From: CAZQDP01 sp964592375
Lineage (GTDB): Bacteria; Bacillota; Clostridia; RUG12999
Direction of reading: 5' to 3'
Length of the DNA stretch: 9,656 nt
Assembly (NCBI GenBank): GCA_964592375.1
Contig: CAZQDP010000078.1
Span: 1-9,656, forward strand
Positions within the stretch are counted from its first letter, which is position 1, and every line of letters starts with the position of its first letter. A program made the position numbers and the translations under genes. Below are positions 5,834 through 9,656 of this stretch, one piece after another. The notes below the pieces were generated by a model. It saw nothing but the letters and a program-made list of their open reading frames with translations. It was not told the DNA's origin and searched no databases.

Positions 5834-8800
5834 ATGCGAGTTTGTCAAAAATGCGCACACCCCCTAAAAGAAGGAGCCTCTTTTTGTAGCCATTGCGGAA
5901 GCGAGTATCAGCCGCCGCAAGATATGTTTGCTCCAATAGAAAAACCAACAAATGAAATTTGCACAAGGTGTGGTGCCAAGCGAAGAGACGGTGCAAAATT
6001 TTGCCCAAAATGTGGTTTGGATTATCATAACACAAATCATCAACCTACGCTATTTGTGCAAAAATCACCAAAGACTGTAAAGAAAAGGTTTGTTTATGCC
6101 GCAATCGCGGCTGTGTTGGCGTTGTCTGTTACGGTATACTTTATGAATGCAGAGCTGTTTGTGCCAAGGGGATCGCTTGGTGCGTTTTCACAATCAAAAT
6201 CAGGATCAAAAGCATTTAAAATCACTCCTGCGAAGGGGCTTACTATTTCAGCACCTGCAAACGCTTTGGACAAAGACCGAAAATTTACAGCACAGCGTTT
6301 AACAAAAGAAGAAATCATGCGTGCTGAAAACCATATTCGCAAGCTGCCGGGCATTATTCCGTTAGACGGCTACGAAGTAGATGCAGGACTTGACCCGAAG
6401 AAGATGTTTCCCGGTCAAATTAATCTATCTGTTGACTTAAAAGAGATGGGAATTTCGCCGAATTTGTATCGGTATCTTACTGCGGTTCGCATAGGCTCAG
6501 ATGGTTATACCGAAATTCTTGAAAACAAAGTGTCAGAAAATCAACTGGAGATAAAATCAAGAAAAAATAGTGTAACATTGATTTGCTTATTAGTCGTTTT
6601 AGGCGGCGTATCAGGGGTCGGAGCAAATCATCTTAACAATGAGGTATCAGAAGAGTTTTTAACCGGCTTTCCGCAATACAAGAATAGAAATATTGCTTTT
6701 TCCTTTAACTTAAACGGATACACCTTCTTTTGGCCGGATGATTTGCCCCCAAGCGATCCTGATGCTGTAAATGAACTAAAAGCATCATTAAATAATGTTA
6801 TTAAGAAACATGGATTTACATCAATGGAGGATTTTCAAAAAGAACTTTATGATTTTCGCACAAGTGTAGATATGAATGAAAAGGTGATGGCTGTTTTAAC
6901 CGATAGCGATTATGTCGCAATTGATGAAAAGCTCAAGGATAGGGATTTTGTGTTTAATAAAGTATACCCGGTGAAGGTTCGAAAAGCTGTGTACACTGTT
7001 TATCTTGCCGATAGTTATCTTTTCGATAATGAGAACCGAGGCTTTCGCAAGCAACCTTCTACCTATATAGGCTTACTCGATGACTGGCCGTATCAAAAGG
7101 ATTGGGCGGGTATCTCCTTTAACCCCAAAATCGGCTCGCCCTATGTTCATGTCAATTTAAATAGCTTGCCCGATAGCCAGGGTGAAATAAAATCACTCAC
7201 CGGCGATGAAAGATCTCGATTTGAAGATGCGCTACTTACCATTACGCACGAGATATTCCACGTTTCTCAGGCACAATATGTTACCTATGACGCTCACAGC
7301 TATTTATGGCTTTGGGAAGCGAGTGCAGACCTTTTGCAATATGAGGCGGCGAAATATTTTGAAACGCAGGGGCAAATAGCAAAGGCAGAAATTCCTTTGG
7401 AAGCTTTAAAAAATATATTTTTGTTAAAGTATACCATGTCTAAAGCAGACGATAGCCTCATACAAAATCAGGGGTATGGCAGCGCTTTGTTTTTAAAGCA
7501 ATTGCGTGATAAGTATTATGCAGGCAAAGAGAATGATTTTATAAAAACCGTACTTGAGAATTTTTCTTCCATCACCTCTTCAACGGATGGTCTAACCCTT
7601 ATGAAAAACCTTACTTGTGGCAATGATAAGACATTTGGGGAGGAATTTGAAGCATTTGTAACACAGAATGTCAACGAGCTTATCGATTCATCAAAACCAA
7701 ATATCATACTAAACAGAGCAAAGCCGATCGTTTCGTTAGATATGCCGAGCGGATATTTTTCCTCTTACCTTACTTCTTTTGTGTTTGAAGACCCCGATAA
7801 CAACCGTTTATTTCTGCGATTTGATAAAGATGCTGTGACAAGGGCAAATAAACGTTATTCCAGATTTGTCATACCGAAAACCGCAACAAGCTTTGATGGT
7901 GGAGAGATTATGCTCTCCTCTTTAGAATTAAAGGAAGGTTTTTACGATTACATGGTTTCTGCGCATAACATAGGGCGCTCTCCCTCAGGTAAAAACGCAA
8001 CGTTTTTATTGCAGACGATAAACGGGTTTTTATCTGAGGAATCAAACAAAGTTCCTATGGATATTCAGGCATTTTTGCTAACAAAGCCGGAAAAACCGAG
8101 CGCTGAGGTTGGGGAGGATAAAATTACGTTAAAGCTTCCGACACAAACTGCATTAGAGCAACCTGGACAAAATGGGAAACGGATTGTAGATAGCTATATC
8201 GCTCATTTGGTTGATGCGGAAGGTGCATCCGTTGTGTTTGAAATTCCTGTTGATTACAATTCATTTGAGATACCGCTTAAAGATGGCGGTAAAAAAGTGG
8301 ATACTGCTATGCTAAACAATACCAATACAAAAACAGTCAATGCGTTCAAATCTGCAAATATACAAATAGCCTCATCGCCAATAAAGGATAGTTTTGAAAT
8401 TCATCTTTTTAAAGCGACCAATGCGAATAGCCCGGTTTTTAGCAGCGCTAGTGAAAAGCTGATTGTAGGAAGCAGTGCACTGACTTTGATAGAGCTTGCA
8501 GGCACATGGGCAAAAGGCGGACTGACCATACGCCAGAACCAATCAAGCGAAAAAGAGGTGGATGATTTAGTAGGAAGCACTGCAGGTATTAAAGTAACAA
8601 TAACGGCAGGCGGTTCTTCATCCGGCGAATTAACGATGGAAAGCTTAGATGGATCCACCGTATCCTGCCCAATCAATGTTAAACTCGTAGGCACAACTTT
8701 AAAGGGCGAAGGTAGTGATTCATACGCAGATTATACGTTTGAAGCTGAGGTGAAAAAAGCGGATAAAAAGTATCAGATTATTGGAATTTTTACGGCTCAC

Positions 8801-8851
8801 AACAAAAGTGCCAACGAAAGTGTCATCATGAAGTTTACCGCTGAAAAGTAA
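5834..8851 (+). CDS. Membrane-anchored zinc-ribbon protein with HEXXH metallopeptidase-like domain
   Basis: A 1005-residue protein. The N-terminus carries two zinc ribbons (C4/C7/C18/C21 and C43/C46/C57/C60), then a basic stretch (77-85) and one membrane helix (about 85-104), so the remaining 900 residues are probably outside. The first outer domain (about 125-265) has an ITPAKGLTISAPANAL pattern like ZU5-type beta domains. The central domain holds THEIFHVSQ with H472-E473-x-x-H476, and E495 in WLWEASAD lies 18 residues after H476. That is the gluzincin (peptidase MA) arrangement of two histidines and a distal glutamate as zinc ligands. A beta region follows (about 650-745), then a fibronectin-III-like stretch (about 752-815) and a C-terminal beta-barrel-like domain opening LAGTW (888-892). 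AAAGGGG lies 9 bases before the ATG. Third gene of the operon. Proteolysis is inferred from motif spacing; substrate and exact family are unknown. Confidence 0.85.
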   Translation: MRVCQKCAHPLKEGASFCSHCGSEYQPPQDMFAPIEKPTNEICTRCGAKRRDGAKFCPKCGLDYHNTNHQPTLFVQKSPKTVKKRFVYAAIAAVLALSVTVYFMNAELFVPRGSLGAFSQSKSGSKAFKITPAKGLTISAPANALDKDRKFTAQRLTKEEIMRAENHIRKLPGIIPLDGYEVDAGLDPKKMFPGQINLSVDLKEMGISPNLYRYLTAVRIGSDGYTEILENKVSENQLEIKSRKNSVTLICLLVVLGGVSGVGANHLNNEVSEEFLTGFPQYKNRNIAFSFNLNGYTFFWPDDLPPSDPDAVNELKASLNNVIKKHGFTSMEDFQKELYDFRTSVDMNEKVMAVLTDSDYVAIDEKLKDRDFVFNKVYPVKVRKAVYTVYLADSYLFDNENRGFRKQPSTYIGLLDDWPYQKDWAGISFNPKIGSPYVHVNLNSLPDSQGEIKSLTGDERSRFEDALLTITHEIFHVSQAQYVTYDAHSYLWLWEASADLLQYEAAKYFETQGQIAKAEIPLEALKNIFLLKYTMSKADDSLIQNQGYGSALFLKQLRDKYYAGKENDFIKTVLENFSSITSSTDGLTLMKNLTCGNDKTFGEEFEAFVTQNVNELIDSSKPNIILNRAKPIVSLDMPSGYFSSYLTSFVFEDPDNNRLFLRFDKDAVTRANKRYSRFVIPKTATSFDGGEIMLSSLELKEGFYDYMVSAHNIGRSPSGKNATFLLQTINGFLSEESNKVPMDIQAFLLTKPEKPSAEVGEDKITLKLPTQTALEQPGQNGKRIVDSYIAHLVDAEGASVVFEIPVDYNSFEIPLKDGGKKVDTAMLNNTNTKTVNAFKSANIQIASSPIKDSFEIHLFKATNANSPVFSSASEKLIVGSSALTLIELAGTWAKGGLTIRQNQSSEKEVDDLVGSTAGIKVTITAGGSSSGELTMESLDGSTVSCPINVKLVGTTLKGEGSDSYADYTFEAEVKKADKKYQIIGIFTAHNKSANESVIMKFTAEK

Positions 8852-8882
8852 GGCAATCATGTCGGTAGCGCTATAGATGACC

Positions 8883-8923
8883 GGGGGCGGGGAGATGAAT
8901 GCCGCCCCCTGCATTGAGTGCAG
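8883..8923 (+). terminator. GC-rich hairpin pair after the metallopeptidase-like gene (terminator-like)
   Basis: GGGGGCGG (8883-8890) pairs perfectly with CCGCCCCC (8902-8909) around an 11-base loop. It is followed by a small hairpin CTGCA-TTGAG-TGCAG (8909-8923) that shares one base with the first. It begins 32 bases after the stop codon, where an operon terminator is expected. No T-tract follows, so it is not a standard intrinsic terminator; it could instead protect the 3' end of the mRNA or be another RNA structure. Confidence 0.45.
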
Positions 8924-8987
8924 AGCCACAACTGTTAATAATTACTTTTCTAAATACTCAACGAGTAGGATAGGCAAATCTTTGACA

Positions 8988-9016
8988 TTGACAATTAGTG
9001 CAATTTGTATTATGCT
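8988..9016 (+). promoter_or_regulatory. Promoter of the EamA-like transporter gene
   Basis: A perfect TTGACA (8988-8993), a 17-base spacer and TATGCT (9011-9016, four of six) give a start near 9023 and a leader of about 40 bases. A second TTGACA lies immediately upstream (8982-8987). The placement argues against translation starting at the upstream ATG at 9012, which lies inside the -10 box. Confidence 0.5.
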
Positions 9017-9062
9017 GCGAGGCATATCACAAAAGCACTTAAGAAAGGTTGATTTTCATTCA

Positions 9063-9491
9063 ATGATAACGTATATTTTGCCCATTGCCCTTATTGTGGC
9101 TTCAAACGTCTTTTATAATATCTGTGCAAAATCCACGCCCAAGGGAGTGAATCCATTTGCAATGCTGACCATTACATATGTAACAGCTGCTGTGTGCATG
9201 GTGATGATGCTATTGGTATGCTCTTCGCCCAAAGCGTTTGCGGCGCAGTTCAAAGGGATAAACTGGACAAGCTATGCACTGGGTATTGCCATTATTGGTC
9301 TGGAGCTGGGATACATACAGGCATATCGTGTTGGCTGGAATATTAGCATAGGTTCTTTGGTGGCGAATATATGCCTAGCTGCTTTGCTCATCGCCATCGG
9401 TGTTCTTTTCTATAAAGAGCACATCTCGCTCAATGGGCTCATTGGCATTGCGCTATGTATCATAGGGCTGATTTTTATTAACAAAGCTTAA
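9063..9491 (+). CDS. Half-size EamA/DMT-family membrane transporter
   Basis: A 142-residue, very hydrophobic protein with about five membrane segments (2-22, 32-52, 69-90, 96-116, 121-140). It resembles one half of a drug/metabolite-transporter (EamA) protein. Marks include the opening ILPIALIVASNVFYNICAKSTP, GLELGYIQAYRVGWN (79-93), and LFYKEHISLNGLIGIALCIIGLIFINK at the end, the classic last two helices of the fold with K118-E119 between them. Standard EamA proteins carry two such repeats in about 300 residues, so this one should act as a dimer, as SMR proteins do. The ATG at 9063 starts the fold directly. The nearest purine-rich site, AAGAAAGG, is weak and about 14 bases away. The frame stays open upstream to 8877, but that extension crosses a hairpin and a promoter. 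The substrate is unknown. Confidence 0.85.
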   Translation: MITYILPIALIVASNVFYNICAKSTPKGVNPFAMLTITYVTAAVCMVMMLLVCSSPKAFAAQFKGINWTSYALGIAIIGLELGYIQAYRVGWNISIGSLVANICLAALLIAIGVLFYKEHISLNGLIGIALCIIGLIFINKA

Positions 9492-9504
9492 TAAAAATTC
9501 TGTT

Positions 9505-9572
9505 TTTTGTATCATGAAGTATATCACAAAAGTCAATATGCACATCCAAATAGGTTCAAGATTTTGTATCAT
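9505..9572 (+). repeat. 11-bp direct repeat in the last intergenic region
   Basis: TTTTGTATCAT occurs at 9505-9515 and 9562-9572, 57 bases apart start to start, in the AT-rich stretch between the transporter and the next gene. It may be a regulator site for the downstream gene or a chance pair. No convincing promoter or terminator could be fixed in 9492-9620. Confidence 0.35.
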
Positions 9573-9592
9573 CAGAATACCTCAACACATAT

Positions 9593-9610
9593 TTTCCAAT
9601 AAAATGGAAA
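9593..9610 (+). promoter_or_regulatory. Small hairpin just upstream of the last ribosome site
   Basis: TTTCCA (9593-9598) and TGGAAA (9605-9610) pair around ATAAAA, ending 13 bases before the AGGAGG of the next gene. It may influence translation or mRNA stability, but the stem is short and AT-rich. Confidence 0.25.
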
Positions 9611-9635
9611 TAATAGCAAAAAAGGAGGTGTTATT

Positions 9636-9656
9636 TTGCATGATCATGAACAAAGT
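9636..9656 (+). CDS. Start of an unidentified gene, cut by the window end
   Basis: A strong ribosome site (AAGGAGGTG, 9622-9630) announces a new gene. By spacing the best start is TTG at 9636, 7 bases after AGGAGG, giving MHDHEQS. The alternative ATG at 9640, in another frame, has an 11-base spacing and gives MIMNK. A His/Asp/Glu-rich beginning would hint at a metal-binding N-terminus, but seven residues are too few to assign anything. Confidence 0.5.

Noticed and set aside
8866..8873. Palindrome TAGCGCTA
   Set aside because: An isolated 8-bp palindrome without a partner or other signal is expected by chance.
8982..9013. Alternative promoter using the first TTGACA (8982-8987) or TATTAT (9008-9013)
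   Set aside because: TATTAT would be 14 or 20 bases from the two TTGACA boxes; only the pair listed as a feature has a 17-base spacer.
8877..9062. A 62-residue N-terminal extension of the EamA-like protein
   Set aside because: It runs through a GC hairpin and a TTGACA promoter, has no family similarity, and the predicted transcript begins after most of it.
1..9656. CRISPR arrays, tRNA or rRNA genes, insertion sequences, phage or attachment sites
   Set aside because: I saw no regularly spaced repeats, RNA-gene signatures, transposase motifs or flanking repeats anywhere in the window.

Overview
The window looks like a draft-assembly piece of a Bacillota (probably Clostridia) chromosome. Base composition is moderately AT-rich. 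Nearly every gene has a strong AGGAGG-type ribosome site, GTG and TTG starts occur beside ATG, and promoters show extended -10 elements. The genus cannot be named from the sequence. A run of exactly 100 N (1863-1962) marks an assembly gap of unknown true size.

Region 1 (1-3187, minus strand) is a sugar-catabolism operon read right to left: ribose-5-phosphate isomerase B (rpiB), a ROK-family sugar kinase or regulator that is cut at its C-terminus by the N gap, a zinc-type medium-chain dehydrogenase whose structural-zinc loop is absent, and a TIM-barrel sugar phosphate isomerase/epimerase. A kinase, an aldose/ketose-phosphate isomerase, an epimerase and an oxidoreductase together suggest a peripheral route for an uncommon sugar. 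The rpiB plus ROK-kinase pairing resembles D-allose use. The dehydrogenase plus TIM-barrel pairing resembles keto-sugar epimerisation clusters. No transporter is visible.

Region 2 (3188-4089) is a compact divergent control region followed by an AraC-family regulator on the plus strand. The predicted back-to-back promoters share overlapping -35 boxes inside an 18-bp palindrome, and a 22-bp-spaced direct repeat overlaps it. This makes the regulator the obvious candidate controller of both itself and the sugar operon.

Region 3 (4128-8851, plus strand) starts at a good extended -10 promoter and holds three closely spaced genes: a four-helix membrane protein of unknown function, a membrane protein with a cytoplasmic zinc ribbon and an extracytoplasmic domain, and a 1005-residue protein with two zinc ribbons, one membrane anchor and a large outer region. 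That outer region contains an HEIFH...E metalloprotease site followed by beta-rich domains. This is the least described part of the window and may be a cell-surface proteolysis or adhesion module.

Region 4 (8852-9656) holds a GC-rich hairpin, a promoter, a half-size EamA/DMT-type membrane transporter, a short intergenic stretch with a direct repeat, and the ribosome site and first codons of another gene that runs off the end.
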